A DNA stretch of 64,000 nt from Hyparrhenia diplandra (Eukaryota; Streptophyta; Magnoliopsida; Poales; Poaceae): the NCBI GenBank assembly GCA_015847255.1, contig JADLZK010007840.1, positions 558,001 to 622,000 on the forward strand. Direction: 5' to 3'. The notes under the pieces are model-generated. The model had not been told where the DNA came from. It worked only from the letters and a program-made list of their open reading frames with translations, and ran no database searches. Positions 1-10,971 of this stretch are shown here, piece after piece. The translations under genes and the position numbers were made by a program. The first letter of the stretch is position 1. Each line of letters begins with the position of its first letter.

Positions 1-184
1 GTATAATGCTCCCTATGTCTATCTAGAAATCCAGATGTATCAGTGCAGGTTATATAATGACCATTACCTAGCAACATTGGTAGCGCGTATGCAACGTGCT
101 CTCTCAGTATATAACTACATGGTGGACAGGAGAATAATCAATGAGAGCACAAAATCCTAGTTTACTTATATTTCACAGTTCACT

Positions 185-740
185 TATATATAGCTAGCTG
201 CCTATCCCTTTAACGAGGTGTAACGTAAATTCACTTTGCTTCCTGGTTCAACAGAGACAATAATATCCAAAATTACAAGGAGTGTTGATGAGCCAACAAT
301 ATCATGGGAATGGGATGCATCAGGAGTTTCAGATCCCATAGAGCTAAGGGGCCTAGAGCCAGACTGCATCCTTATTGACGTAAATCTGTCAATTATTTAA
401 TTTTACTAAATAGGTTACAATGGACTTAGTAGTAGAGGGTTAGGCAGAGCTAGGTGTCGGTCTTGTTTAACCATCATATAACCGAAGGGGAAACACAACT
501 AGTGACGGGATCGTCGGGTGGTGCCAGGGCTTTGGCCCACACCCCGGGCTACTCTGGTGTCACAGTTTTGCAAGTGTAGCTGCGACTAAAGCCTCATTAT
601 CCAACTTTGAGTCTCCACTGGGTTGTCCAATTTTTTTATAGGGTTCCACCAATTGCTTAAACGTTAGGCATGGGTATCACAACAATTGCTTTCAAAGTGG
701 TACTGATATTTTGAGGATCTCCGGAGGCAAGGAAAGAGGC
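185..740 (+). ncRNA. 21-PHAS-like unit, family B (miR2118 site 305-326)
   Basis: A TATA box (TATATATAG, 185-193) is followed 120 bp later by the core GGAATGGGATGCATCAGGAG, which matches 17 of 20 bases of the canonical miR2118 complement. It is one of the two best sites in the window; the A at core position 16 suits miR2118 isoforms with U there. Bases 1-184 match the upstream region of the B units at 9.4, 30.2, 45.5 and 55.6 kb. Similarity to the other B units continues to about 740, where a GC-rich block begins. No open frame is shared with the other B copies, so I read it as non-coding. Confidence 0.65.
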
Positions 741-759
741 TGAGACTCAAGGGTAGTCG

Positions 760-1577
760 GTTATGCCACGAAAAATTAATTAACCGTGGTGTTTTTTTAT
801 AAGTGGCCCGCCACGGAAAATCAGGCCTAGGGTGTCAACCCGGGGAGAACCATTTCCGTGGTCAGGTATATATACAAGGACTTAGGGTTTCCCACTCACT
901 CCTCTCTCACCCCACTCACTTCTCTCCCAGTCTACCTCCCCAGACCAAGAAACGTGCCACGCGGTTTTCTTGCCCCCCCTGCCTGAAATGCCGCATGGCC
1001 TCATCCCCTCCTTGGCCTCCTCTCCTCCCCTCCTGGCACGCGGCGGCGGTGCACTATGGAGTATGGAGGCGGGATGTGGCCCTATCGCGGAGGCACGGCG
1101 CAGCCCCTCGGCGCGGAGGCAGCGGCCAGCACGGGGGGTGTAGGTCCAGACACTGCTCCCAACTTCTCCAGCTCTTTCTTGCCAACACCCTGCTCATGAC
1201 CTCCTCCGACAAGATCCAGGCGTTGGCGGCGAATCCAGGCGATCGAGGTAGCGGCGGATCTTGGTGCTGGCGGCTAGATCCGACAAGTGGTGGCCGGATC
1301 CGGCTTTCAGGTGCGGCAGTGGTTTAGATCCAGCTGCTCTGAGCAGCGTTGATGTGGATCCCGGCAGCGGTGGCGCAGGGTCGGGAGGCCTAAATCCAGC
1401 CGACGACGGTGGATTTGGCGGCGCGAGCCAATATCCCGGTTCGTTATGGTTTCAATATGGGCTTTTTGGTTTTTTGTTTGTTTTATTAACCATGGCGGGA
1501 ATCTATAAACTGCCACGGTATGAACCATTTAGCGATGAACTCCATTCGTGGCAATTATATATGTGCATGAAGCACTA
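760..1577. mobile_element. GC-rich insertion, probable non-autonomous DNA transposon (part 1)
   Basis: Base composition changes abruptly from AT-rich array DNA to GC-rich DNA. The left edge holds two nearby 'ccacgg/ccgtgg' inverted motifs (about 765-820) and the right edge holds similar ones (about 1490-1555), as in subterminal regions of DNA transposons. Inside are a TATA-like stretch (about 868) and a CT-rich leader-like segment (about 890-945), so it may carry a captured gene promoter. Open frames here (803-1327 and 1261-1578) show no domain I recognise. The family and exact ends are not resolved. Confidence 0.3.
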
Positions 1578-2181
1578 GGCCCGTGGCACGGTCCGTGGCA
1601 CGCAGTTTTGGCCCCGCACGAGCACGGCACGGCCCAGTAGCCACTGGGCCCGGGCCGGCCCGAGGCACGACACAGTGGGCACGGCACGGCCGGCATGATG
1701 AATTTGGCCCAACCATATATATACTACAATGTTTCCTTCCTAACCCTGATTCTCCCTCTCAATCTGTCTCTCACTCGTCACTCAAACAGCGGCGCCGCCT
1801 CCGGCCTCGCCATCGCGCGCCGCCATCCCGCGGGGCTTCACCATCGCGTCATGCTGCCATCCCTTGCAACCTCGCCATCACCAGCCTTGCCGCCCTCGCA
1901 GCCTCGCAATCGCCAAGGCGCGCCATACCGCGCGGCCTCGCCATCGTGCCACGCCGCCATCTCTAGTCGCCCCCAACGCCGAAGGCCATCACGCCGGCGT
2001 CCGTAGCCCCCCTCCGCCACCGCTCCTCCCTCCGCTTAGCACCCGCATCCCCATCGATCTCGGCGCCGCCGCCCCAGCCGGCCTTCCCGACGAAGACGAC
2101 GCGCGTGGCGGGCGGCATCGGCGCGGCGGCGCCGCCGACACGGGCGGCATCGGCGGGGGCCGGCCGTGCCAGCACGGCACC
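1578..2181. other. GC-rich block (part 2), possible captured gene fragment
   Basis: It opens with repeated 'gcacgg' motifs (1580-1695) and ends with the complementary pattern (about 2155-2180), so it may be a second element with imperfect inverted ends. A TATA-like ATATATAT at 1714-1721 precedes a CT-rich leader and then very GC-rich sequence with overlapping frames on both strands. Such frames arise from composition alone, and I recognise no protein domain. No similarity to the surrounding module families is visible. Confidence 0.25.
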
Positions 2182-2274
2182 ATGCACATCTATAGTGGCA
2201 GTTACAAAAACCAATACAATAAATGAAAACACGATGCACATCTATAGTGGCAGTTACAAAAACAATACAATAAA
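2182..2274. repeat. Tandem duplication of a ~50-bp unit
   Basis: The segment starting ATGCACATCTATAGTGGCAG occurs at 2182 and again at 2234, nearly identical over about 40 bp. It marks the right edge of the GC-rich block. Confidence 0.8.
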
Positions 2275-2890
2275 TGGAAAAAAAAAAACATTAAAAAAAT
2301 AAATCGTGTAATAGGGATTGTATTTATAGAAATATTTTTTGTAAAATAGTGCATCTTGATTTGTTTTTAAATTGCATACATTCATATATCTAACATAAAA
2401 AACTTGATTAATTCTAAAAGTTTGTTGCTGACATGGGTACATGAATCTAAAAATGTCGAAATATATAAAAAATATATATGTATATAGCTCTTGCATGCAT
2501 GTATACTAGATTGTTGAAATATAAAATACATATTTATCCCTCTTGCATGCATGTACACTAGCTTGGTCTCTATGATAGCACGTACAACTTATGTTAGTTT
2601 GTTTTTTATTAGTTACGACGCAGTTGTTTTAGGTGTTAATTTTAGTTGTTACTTAGATCAGTCCATCATAATGGTATAATGGCTGGATAATTTTGGTATA
2701 AGTGAGTACTGATATTTTATATTACAAAAAGTGTCACTAGATTCATCATAATTTCATTGTATTATGTATTTGCTATAATTAAACTTGGTCAAACTCTAAA
2801 GTTTGCCTTAAAATAAATGGTTGAGTATTCGTTTTCGGATGTGGCACGCCTGAACGTTCATTCTTATTACCTCGGACTACCAATCCATTA
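2275..2890. other. AT-rich stretch with no recognised gene
   Basis: AT-rich sequence with poly-A runs near 2278-2300. Parts (about 2320-2490) resemble the AT-rich tails of family B units near 10.2 and 46.2 kb. I see no coding frame or RNA gene. Confidence 0.4.
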
Positions 2891-3300
2891 GTTGTGGCTA
2901 GTTGAATAATAAAATTTTAAAAAAAAATAGATGACTACATAGATTACCAAACGAGCGAGCCATATATGATGTGTTACTGATGAAAACGATATGCACCATA
3001 CATGTACATAACAATTGACAACTAATTACGTTCAAAGTAGTAATTGAACCTTTTGTACTGTTCATCAGAAAACATAATTCAAAGCATGACAGAAACTTAA
3101 TGTTTTTACTGCTCGTGAGAAAAAGAAATTTAAAGCAAGTAGTGTAATTAAACCTTTTATACTGTTTGTCAGAAAAAACATAATTCAAAGCATGTTGGAA
3201 ACTTAATAGTAGTAGAACAAATGTTCGTAGCTACCTATCACCCATCCAAGCAACTTATATATAAGAAGCCCCACCCTTAGCTTGCGCTCCATCGATCCTA
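2891..3300 (+). promoter_or_regulatory. Duplicated family A promoter without a transcription unit
   Basis: About 350 bp of A-type upstream sequence (from 'aacgagcgagcc' near 2950) is repeated in tandem starting near 3303. This first copy has its own TATA box (TATATATAAG, 3255-3264) and the first bases of the leader. It then jumps at about 3297 back into upstream sequence, so it has no miR2118 site of its own. It is a promoter-only remnant of unequal exchange. Confidence 0.55.
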
Positions 3301-3556
3301 TCAAACGAACGAGCCATATATATGATCTGTTACTGATGAAAACGATATGCAGCATACATATATATAACAATTGACAACTAATTACGTTCAAAGTAGTAAT
3401 TGAACCTTTGTACTGTTCGTCAGAAAACATAATTAAAAGGAAGTAGCGTAATTAAACCATTTGTACTGTTCGTCAGAAAACATAATTCAAAGCATGTTAC
3501 AAGCTTAATAGTAGTAGAGCAAATGTTCGTAGCTACCTATCTACAGCCATCCAACT

Positions 3557-3935
3557 TATATAAGAAGCCCCACCCTTAGCTTGCGTTCCATCCTTGGCAC
3601 ACTACTGTCAATTCGCCTTAGCAAACATGTAGCTCGTGCATTATAAGCAGCTCCATCCTTGGACGAAAGCCACGGAAATTCTCATCTTCCTTATTCATAA
3701 CCATCACTGACAGTCTATAGCTGCGTATTGGGATGGGATGCACCGGGATAGAAAAGAGGAGTCCCAAGCACGAATTTTCATATTAAGCAAGAGACATAAT
3801 CTGTTCTAATCCTCTGAGTAGTGATTCTGAGCGCCTGTGCTAGAGCTTGAGCTGCAGGACCTGACGAGTGAGTGCAGTTTCCAGGAGCTGGAGCTGCTGC
3901 AGGAGCTCAATGGGCAGCCAGTGCCTGACGAGGAG
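3557..3935 (+). ncRNA. 21-PHAS-like unit, family A (miR2118 site 3728-3749)
   Basis: TATATAAG at 3557-3564, site 171 bp downstream, core GGGATGGGATGCACCGGGAT (16 of 20). A second TATA-like 'cattataagcagctccatcc' lies between them, as in the other A units. The A sequence runs to about 3930, where it joins a family B segment that has no TATA box of its own. A single transcript would therefore carry two miR2118 sites. Confidence 0.65.
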
Positions 3936-4440
3936 GTGTTGAACGACAGAGACAATAATCACTTGCTTCACTGTTCAACGACAGAGACAATAATATCTAA
4001 AACAACGAGGAGGTGTTGAACTGTCGATGAGCGCAACAGTATAGCCTGTCAATGGGGATGGGATGCTTCAGGAGCTTTAGATCCAGCAGAGCTAGGTTCC
4101 ATAGAGCCAAAATGCATCAACGCTCTGCTGAGATAGGCGGAGGTAGGATATCCTAGCTTATTATTGTAAATGTGTAGAATATTTAATTGTACTAAGTTAG
4201 CAGAGCTTGTCGACCAGGAATTAGCATGGTTGGACCAGCCCGAGGCGCCGCCACCACTGCCCTCTCCTCCTGGGTTGCTGGGACTACCATGACCACCGCC
4301 AGAGTACGCGGCTTGATATCAGCTTGGCTCCAAAACCATACTGATCTGGATTAGGTGGAGAGTGGACCAGAAGGCACGCGTGCACCACGTGTATGTGCCC
4401 GCTGTTCATCCTTTTCAAATGGACTTGTAGATGAGCATGC
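3936..4440 (+). ncRNA. Family B segment fused to unit A (miR2118 site 4053-4074)
   Basis: It begins inside the B leader ('cagagacaataatatc') with the B promoter missing. Core GGGATGGGATGCTTCAGGAG (15 of 20) lies 325 bp downstream of the family A site. From about 4200 the sequence becomes an E-type tail ('ggaccagaaggcac', compare 17,268 and 52,198), so the block is an A-B-E chimera. Confidence 0.5.
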
Positions 4441-4704
4441 TTATGAGCCATAAACACTAATGTAGATATGACTTTTCAGCTTATTAAACGTAGTACATTG
4501 CTCACAGTTGTATATTATGTCACTGAAAGGGTATGCACTACTTCAATATTGATATTCTGTGCAGGCAACTGAAAGTAGCACTACTAGCAATCTTTTCTGC
4601 TCTTCTCCGAAAAACATAAATGCGAAGCACTGTCCGAAACTTAACTATAGATCGTATGTATGCAGCTACCTACCGACATGGTATCAGCTATGACCCATCC
4701 AAAA

Positions 4705-5125
4705 TATAAAGAAGCTGCACCCTTGGCGTGCTTCCACTCCATAAACATTTCCTCCTTTTTCGCATTTCCTTTGCATATGACACATTAAAAGATCACCTAC
4801 ACATCCATTGATGATTTCCAGTTATGCATGGGGTTGGGATGCACAGGGATAGAAGAGAGGAGTCACCGACACAAGACAAGTGTTTGTAACAGACAAGAGC
4901 TCATCGATTGTAAGCGAGGTGCCCAACCGAACAAAGCTGATTGGCCATCGTTTGCATTCACTGCAGTGGAAACTAGTGTTGAAGCCGTCTTGACACATGA
5001 ACAGGACTGCCAACTTCGATGAGACACGTCGCTGGAGAGATGGTGGTGTCAAACAAGTAGAAGAACGTGACATTTATTCTCAGTCAGTCAACCTCAACCT
5101 CTGGAGAGCAACGCGATGAGGCCAC
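4705..5125 (+). ncRNA. 21-PHAS-like unit, family F (miR2118 site 4829-4850)
   Basis: TATAAA at 4705-4710, site 124 bp downstream, core GGGTTGGGATGCACAGGGAT (14 of 20). The conserved downstream block 'gcccaaccgaacaaagctga' begins near 4920, 78 nt after the predicted cut, the same offset as in the F unit at 17.7 kb. The unit ends near a long G run at 5172. Confidence 0.55.
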
Positions 5126-5905
5126 GTGCAAGGCATGAACTTGTCTAAGCCATTTTGTTTTTCAACCATTTGGGGGGGGCGGGGGGGGGAGAGCTTCCCC
5201 ACCTACTTTCATTTTAAAAAAGTCCATGTTTTTAGGGAACCGGAAGAAACCTTGGTCATTCGGTTAATTGTGAAAAACCGGACTAAAACCAATACAAGAC
5301 ACACACAAAAACACAAATGAGAAAGAAAGAAAAGTACAATGCCGAACACATGGACTCTTCAACGATGCCTCCAGGGAGATGGATGACGAGACAACGCCAC
5401 CATGGTCAGCCAAGCAGACACCAGCGCTTGGCAAAGCTTTCGCCCCGAGCTTTGTGCTAAGGAGTTGAGCGGGCTGGCCAGAGCAGGGGCAGCACAAGGG
5501 TTCTTCAATGGCGCCTTCATGAAGGAGATCCGTTCTGGCCCCAGAGTATCCCGGGCTTAGCTTTCGCCTAGAACCTGCAGAAGAGGCCCCATTGGACTGC
5601 TATCGGATGACGTCATCGGTCGCCGCTGCCGGCCGGCAGCACACGTGCCACATCGTAGAGCCTCTCGGACTCGCCCGCGACGATGGGGAGGCGCGCAGAC
5701 CGACAGCGCCGGTCGCCACCACACGCCGCTGGAGCCGCGGATTTGCCCATGACGACGAGAGGCGCGCTGAGACAACATCGATCACCGCCACACGTCGCGG
5801 AGCCGCTTCGGACTCACTCGCGACGACGGGAGGCGTGCACTGACAGCGCTGGTCGCCGCCACACGTCGCAGAGCCGCTCAAGATTAGCGCCAACTCCGGA
5901 ATCAA
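5126..5905. other. G-run and GC-rich insertion, possible LINE tail on the minus strand
   Basis: It starts with an extreme G-rich tract (5172-5190, two G runs split by one C). This is followed by 'gagagcttccccacct', which looks like the reverse complement of a grass LINE 3' end. From about 5340 the sequence is GC-rich with overlapping frames on both strands and three imperfect 'gcccgcgacga/gtcgcagagccg' repeats near 5650-5880. I recognise no intact protein. Confidence 0.3.
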
Positions 5906-6742
5906 TGCCAACTCTGGAAGCTTTCACTGCTTTGGATGCTGTGGACGTTTTAAAAATCAAGGCTAGCTCAAGACATGATACAGATATATCCTTGCCTGGG
6001 CCTTGGAAAGGAATGGGTCCTATTCTGTTTGGTCAGCATACAAATTATCGAAAAGAGGTGCAGATGACGAACCCGATGGTAGCTACAGAGGAAGCCAACA
6101 CATTAGGGGATCAAATATCTTGGTCTGCATTTTGGAAAATTAATGTCCCACCAAAGTGCGTGTCTTCTGGTGGCGGGTGCTTCATAATTCCCTTCCATCC
6201 AAAGCTGAGCTAAAGAGACGGCATGTGGCGGAGGAGAGTCACTGCGAGGTTTGTGGAGACCCAGATGAATCCATCTACCATGTGGTGATCGCATGCCTGT
6301 TGGCGAAAAGATTCTGGGGTGAAGTCAAGCAGCTGATGGGTGTGAAGATTCCTGACCTCCACCCGTGTTTGTGGGCAATGGATGCTCTACAGGCTTGGAT
6401 ATGCCCAGCTACTACGATGGCGACCCTGCTGTGCGGTGGCTGGGCCTTGTGGACTGGTCGCAATGCACGTCGCCATGACAGACGGAGCTGGGAGCCTGGG
6501 GCGATGGCGGGGTACATTGCTTCTTTGGTAGAGGATCTGATGTTGCTGAAGATGCCAAAGCATCAGGACAAACCACCAAGCAACATGCGGTGGGAGAAGC
6601 CATTTGAAGGATGGAGCAAGGTTAACACAGATGGGGGTGTTGACGCGTCGACGTACACTGGTTGCGCCGGGGTGATCATCCGTGACCACCATGGGTCCTC
6701 TTGGCAGCGGCGCTGGCTGGCTGGAAGACATTCAGATGCTCT
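5906..6742 (+). pseudogene. LINE ORF2 C-terminal fragment: zinc-binding RT end plus RNase H start
   Basis: The frame from 6156 encodes a zf-RVT segment (FWWRVLHNSLPSKAEL, then C-x2-C near 6247-6258 and a downstream H). It is followed by a linker and an RNase H opening (KVNTDGGVDASTYTGCAGVI at about 6615-6680, including the first catalytic Asp). This layout is typical of plant L1-type LINEs with a terminal RNase H. The 5' part (5906-6213) is the same protein in another frame, so it is frameshifted. The RNase H is cut at 6743 by a CACTA end. No RT core is present. Confidence 0.65.
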
Positions 6743-7133
6743 CACTACTATAGATTCGTTCATCACTGCCGGAATCAAATTCACCGATAGTGATGACCAG
6801 TGTAGACACGCAAAAATCAGAAAATCCAGGGAACCAGCCATGACGACAGTGAAGATTTAGATCACTACCGGGTTGAATAGTACCCGGCAATGATCTCGAT
6901 GAACACAGGTTGAATAAGAACTGATAGTGATTACAAGACGAAGTAACAGTAAAATAATAAACCGGCAATGATCTCAATTTCACATGAAGATCACTGTCGG
7001 GTCCACAATAAACCGACATTGTTGTCTCTTCGCTACACTGCCGGCACCATATAACTTGATAGTGTTATTTCCCTCACTTCTATGGGTTGTTCGTAGCCCG
7101 ACAATGTGCTGAATATAAACGCTGCCATTTGAC
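6743..7133 (+). mobile_element. CACTA transposon left-end fragment
   Basis: It begins exactly with CACTACTATAGATTCG inside the LINE RNase H frame. It then carries repeated subterminal motifs of the type 'atcactgccgg', 'ctaccgggttgaatagtacccgg', 'gatagtgattac' and 'cactgtcggg' in both orientations, as CACTA ends do. No right terminus (TAGTG) closes it; at about 7133 it joins family A promoter sequence. A related left end lies at 8453. Confidence 0.5.
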
Positions 7134-7303
7134 ATAATTCAAAGCAAGTAGTGTAATTAAACCTTTTGTACTGTTCGTCAGAAAACATAATTTAAATAGT
7201 AGAACAAATCTGGATTGTATTATCCATTATCTAAAAAAAATAGTAGAACAAATCTTTATCTAAAAATACAGTAGAACAAATGTTCGTATCTACCTATCAC
7301 CCA

Positions 7304-7819
7304 TATATAAGAAGCCCCACCCTTAGCTTGCACTCCATCCTTGGCAAACATGTAGCTCGTGCATTATAGGCAGCTCCATCCTTGTATGAAAGCCACGAAA
7401 ATTCTCATCTTCCTTATTAATAACCATCACTGACAGTCTGTAGCTGTGTATTGAGATGGGATGCACCGGGATAGAAAAGAGGAGTCCCAAGCACGAATTT
7501 TCAAATTAAGGAAGAGAAATGATCGGTTCTAATCCTCTGAGTAGTGATTCAGAGCGCCTGTGCAAGAGTTTAAGGAGAAGGACCTGTCGAGTGCTGTGCC
7601 CAGGAGCTGGAGCTGCTGCACGAGCTCAATGGGCAGCCAGTGCCTGCCTGAATCCGGGAGTGGAGAATCACTCTGGCGACGAAGATACTTGCCACTGCTC
7701 GGCAGCTGGTGTGTGTGAGCCTCTACTCGCACACTACATTGGCCGACCCAGCATTCACCCACACGTGTTCTTCTTATGCCCACGGTTGTTTACTAAATTA
7801 GTGCCACAATTAGAGTGAT
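7304..7819 (+). ncRNA. 21-PHAS-like unit, family A (miR2118 site 7451-7472)
   Basis: TATATAA at 7304-7310, site 147 bp downstream, core GAGATGGGATGCACCGGGAT (15 of 20). The upstream box GTAGAACAAATGTTCGTATC sits just before the TATA box. The tail ('ggagctgctgcacgagctca') matches the A unit at 3.7 kb. It begins array copy 1. Confidence 0.6.
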
Positions 7820-8222
7820 CTCTGTACAGTAAGTCAAAATGTATATGTAGAAACAGATATAGGAACTATCAATGTGTCTTGAGAAATTAATTTGTAGAAG
7901 CGGCCAAAAAACAACTGCCGCATCTACAAATCAATCTTCAGTATCCACCTCTAGAGATCGACCTTCAAAGGTGATTGTCTTCTATAGTTACCTCCAAAAA
8001 ACATTTTTGCACTGCCTACAATTTTCCTGCCATTTTCCGCCAAATTTGAATTTCATTTCCCACCTCTTGAAATACATCAACATTTACATTACTTCGTATT
8101 GTCAATATATAGTATTAGCACCAATATGTCATGAACATCTATACATGCAATTCAATCCAATGCAAACATCACACAAGAAATAATTATGTTGCATATTAAT
8201 ACTTTTTATAAGCTTTGTTAAA
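7820..8222. other. Unassigned AT-rich segment
   Basis: I see no gene. A short inverted pair (GTAGAAGCGGC near 7896 and GCCGCATCTAC near 7917) would form a hairpin and resembles subterminal motifs of DNA transposons. The segment has no visible counterpart in the other array copies, so it may be an insertion. Confidence 0.3.
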
Positions 8223-8452
8223 TTTGGGGGCTGGAGGGAGCAGTAGAACAAATGCTAGTGACTACCTTCCTATCACCCACCCAACAAATAAGAAGCTCTG
8301 CACTTGGCTCAGTTGGCTCCTTTCCACTCACCATAAATATTTCCTGCTTACCTCTTTTCTTTCACATGCCGTTATCGTTCATGGGTTAGTGGAAGAAAGA
8401 CAATGAAATTTGATCATATATACTGATAACCATACGATGATTTCCAGCTATA
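8223..8452 (+). promoter_or_regulatory. Truncated unit (promoter and leader), site missing
   Basis: The shared upstream box (AGTAGAACAAATGCTAGTG, then CCTATCACCCACCCAAC) is followed by AAATAAG in place of the TATA box. The standard leader comes next ('ccactcaccataaatatttcctgctt'), then 'gatgatttccagctata'. In intact F units the next bases are the miR2118 site. Here a CACTA end starts at 8453 instead, so both the TATA box and the site are lost. Confidence 0.5.
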
Positions 8453-8503
8453 CACTACTACAGATTTGTACATCACTGCTGCCCCTATCACTACAGATTT
8501 GAG
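8453..8503 (+). mobile_element. CACTA left-terminus remnant
   Basis: It begins CACTACTACAGATTTGTACA and is closely related to the terminus at 6743. After about 50 bp it joins family B upstream sequence ('gagaggacgaccag'), which also occurs at 30.1, 45.3 and 55.4 kb. Confidence 0.45.
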
Positions 8504-8571
8504 AGGACGACCAGAACCAAACTCCAGTGATTATTATTACAATGACAATTCGACCTATTCTCTATTCTGCA

Positions 8572-9271
8572 TGTTGGTGTGGCACCGAAGCATGCCACCC
8601 CAGTAGCTGAACAGAACTAACCGAAAGAACGAGTGCGCAGTGGGCTGAACGAAGCGTTAAGACCCTTTGTATTAACTTTTCATCGGGCCTTTACACAGGC
8701 CACATCAGGCTCCTTTTATAGTCGCTCGTAGACTTTTACATGATCATAATACTCTCCTACCTACTCCGATCCCGGAATATTCCCTCCGGGGCGAGGGCCT
8801 TTTCGGTGTTCCTGCTGCTCCTTCCAACCACTTCGTTGGGGACCACCGTCTGCTTCGGCAAACCACAACGAACTCCCATATTCAACACTTGCTTCTTCGA
8901 ATCACACAAACAAAAGGTGAGATGGGCCGTCTGTACCCGAAAACGAATCGTTCGGCAGCGATGTTAGGGAATCACTCGACAGATAACGCATCGCACCGAA
9001 AACGTGGACTCCGATGACGGGCGTCGGCGTGTGCGCCACTGAATATGTCGCTTTCGGTGCCTTAGGAGCCGAAAGCGACGTCATCGACCTGGAGTTTTAC
9101 GTGCTGAGTGCGTGAACCCCGACACCACGCCTCCGTAATACACCGCGTTCACCGAATGCATCGCCTCGGCTGCCTTAAGAACCGAAAGCGATGCCTTCGG
9201 GCTGAACCTGCCGCTACCCGTTTATGGGGCGACCGAATAGGGGGTGACTAATATCCAACCTGCCCCCAACA
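8572..9271 (-). mobile_element. Solo LTR (700 bp, Gypsy-like)
   Basis: Starts TGTTGG and ends CCAACA, a 6-bp inverted terminus, within family B upstream sequence. The paralogous B copies at 30.2 and 55.4 kb read straight through ('tattctgcataaagtttactcac'). Flanking pentamers (ctgca and ttaca) match at only 3 of 5, so the target-site duplication is decayed. The minus-strand reading starts TGTTGGGGGCAGGTTGGAT, which looks like a grass LTR start. No internal region remains. Confidence 0.65.
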
Positions 9272-9606
9272 TTACATAAATTAAGCTTACTCACACGTAA
9301 TTACTGAAAATAATCTTAATTAACCACCTATACACGCAGATGAGTTTACATAACATTTAACACTATCAGCAATGGTTTACGTTACATAATTGTACGTTAA
9401 TCAGGCTAAAAATGGGTGTGTGACATGCCCTTCGTATGTATTCTGTGTGATATAACTGCGCCCACATCCTGTGAGTTCTGTAATACTCTCAATGTCTATG
9501 TAGTGCAGGTTATATAGTGACCATTGAAGCAACGTAATCTCCGTTGCTCACACATGTATCTATAATCAATGAGAGCGTAAAATCTGTTTGCATTAGGATT
9601 ACACCT

Positions 9607-10400
9607 ATATATATATAGCTAGCTGCTCACCCCTACAACAGACTGTGATCTGAAATCACTTGCTTCACAGACAATAGTATCCAAAATAACGAGGAGGTGT
9701 TGATGAGCGCAACAATAGCATGGCAATGGGAATTCAGTGGTGACCCGGCCATGAAAGGATTCTAACGTGTGGGAATGGGATGCTTCAGGAGCTTTAGATG
9801 CAGAATGATAAAGGGACTTTGGCCCACGCCTCGGGTTGCTAATGTCAAGGTTTCGGGAAGGAGCGCCCATAAGCATGTCCTAGGACACATTGACTTCGAT
9901 TGAACCTTACTATCAAATCTCGAGTCTCTGCTGAGTTGTCTAATCTTTTGTGAGCATCGCTTAGGTAGATCCCAACAATAGCTTCAATTTAGGCCCCGGT
10001 GTTAGAAAAAATCGAAATCAAACTTGTATTATTGTTTTGTGGATCATAGGAGTCGAGGAAAGAGATCAAGGCTCGTGGTTGGTCCTCCGTACAGTTTGAG
10101 GTGGGAGCTTTGAGTGGTCAAGCAGCATCGCCAACTTTAGTTTGCAATCACTTTCTTCACTGTTCAAGATATTGTATTTTCTTATTAAAGAATTACATGT
10201 GTATAGCAGTTTTTTTTTTAAAGAAATGGTACATATCGATCATGATATTTTTAAAAAACAATTATATACATTCATCTAAAGTAACAACACAAATTGTTTT
10301 TAAAAGTGTGTTTCCGACACTGGTAAATGAATCTTTAAGAGAATATTTTTCATAAATGTCAAAATATAGCAATATATATACTTATTATTTGGCTTGTATT
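9607..10400 (+). ncRNA. 21-PHAS-like unit, family B (miR2118 site 9770-9791)
   Basis: TATATATATAG at 9607-9617, site 163 bp downstream, core GGAATGGGATGCTTCAGGAG (16 of 20). The tail ('ggcccacgcctcgggttgct', 'gcttaggtagatcccaacaa') matches the tails at 30.9 and 56.2 kb. AT-rich sequence with poly-T runs follows to about 10,400. Confidence 0.62.
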
Positions 10401-10971
10401 GAGACCTCTATGAAAAGCACAACATAAATGTAAAGAAGGGTAGATGACTATACGTAAAGTATTTTTTTTTTTTTCCAAATCACGCATGTGCGTGTATTGC
10501 GACTATCGTAAAAAGTAGTTAATGAGCAAGCTGTGATCTATTTTACAAAACGGCTAAACAATAAAATTTGGTTGTTATGTTTAGCCAAGCTGTTGGAGTT
10601 GCTCTAATGAACATCTATTTTAAATCACTTTATATTATATATTAGTAGTATATGAATTTGGTATAATTTAGAAACGTATTGTGGATGATCTATTCTGGGA
10701 CTATCAAGCAACTCGTTGTAGTCAAATAATAAATGTCAAGAAGGATAGATGACTATACATAAAGTAGCAACCGAGCAAACTATGATCTGTTACTGAAAAT
10801 GAGGATATGCGCCATATATATAGCATTTAACATTCCAGGTTCTAAGTTGTACAGGAATCTTTTGTAATGTACGTTCAGAAAACATAAATTGGAAGCATGT
10901 TTCAAACTTAAGAGTACTAGTAGAACAAATGTTCGTAGGTACCTTTCTCGCCCATCCATCTTATATAAGAA
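10401..10971. promoter_or_regulatory. Upstream region of family C
   Basis: AT-rich sequence repeated upstream of the other C units (compare 13.1-13.48, 31.4-31.81 and 46.3-46.74 kb). It holds the recurring motifs 'agatgactatac.taaagtagcaa', 'gatctgttactgaaaa', 'cataaattggaagcatgtt' and GTAGAACAAATGTTCGTAGG, ending at the TATA box. It has no coding frame. Confidence 0.45.

Noticed and set aside
803..1966. Overlapping 100-170-aa frames in the GC-rich block as genes
   Set aside because: Long frames on both strands are expected from high GC. They show no domain, and TATA-like pieces and inverted motifs suggest transposon content.
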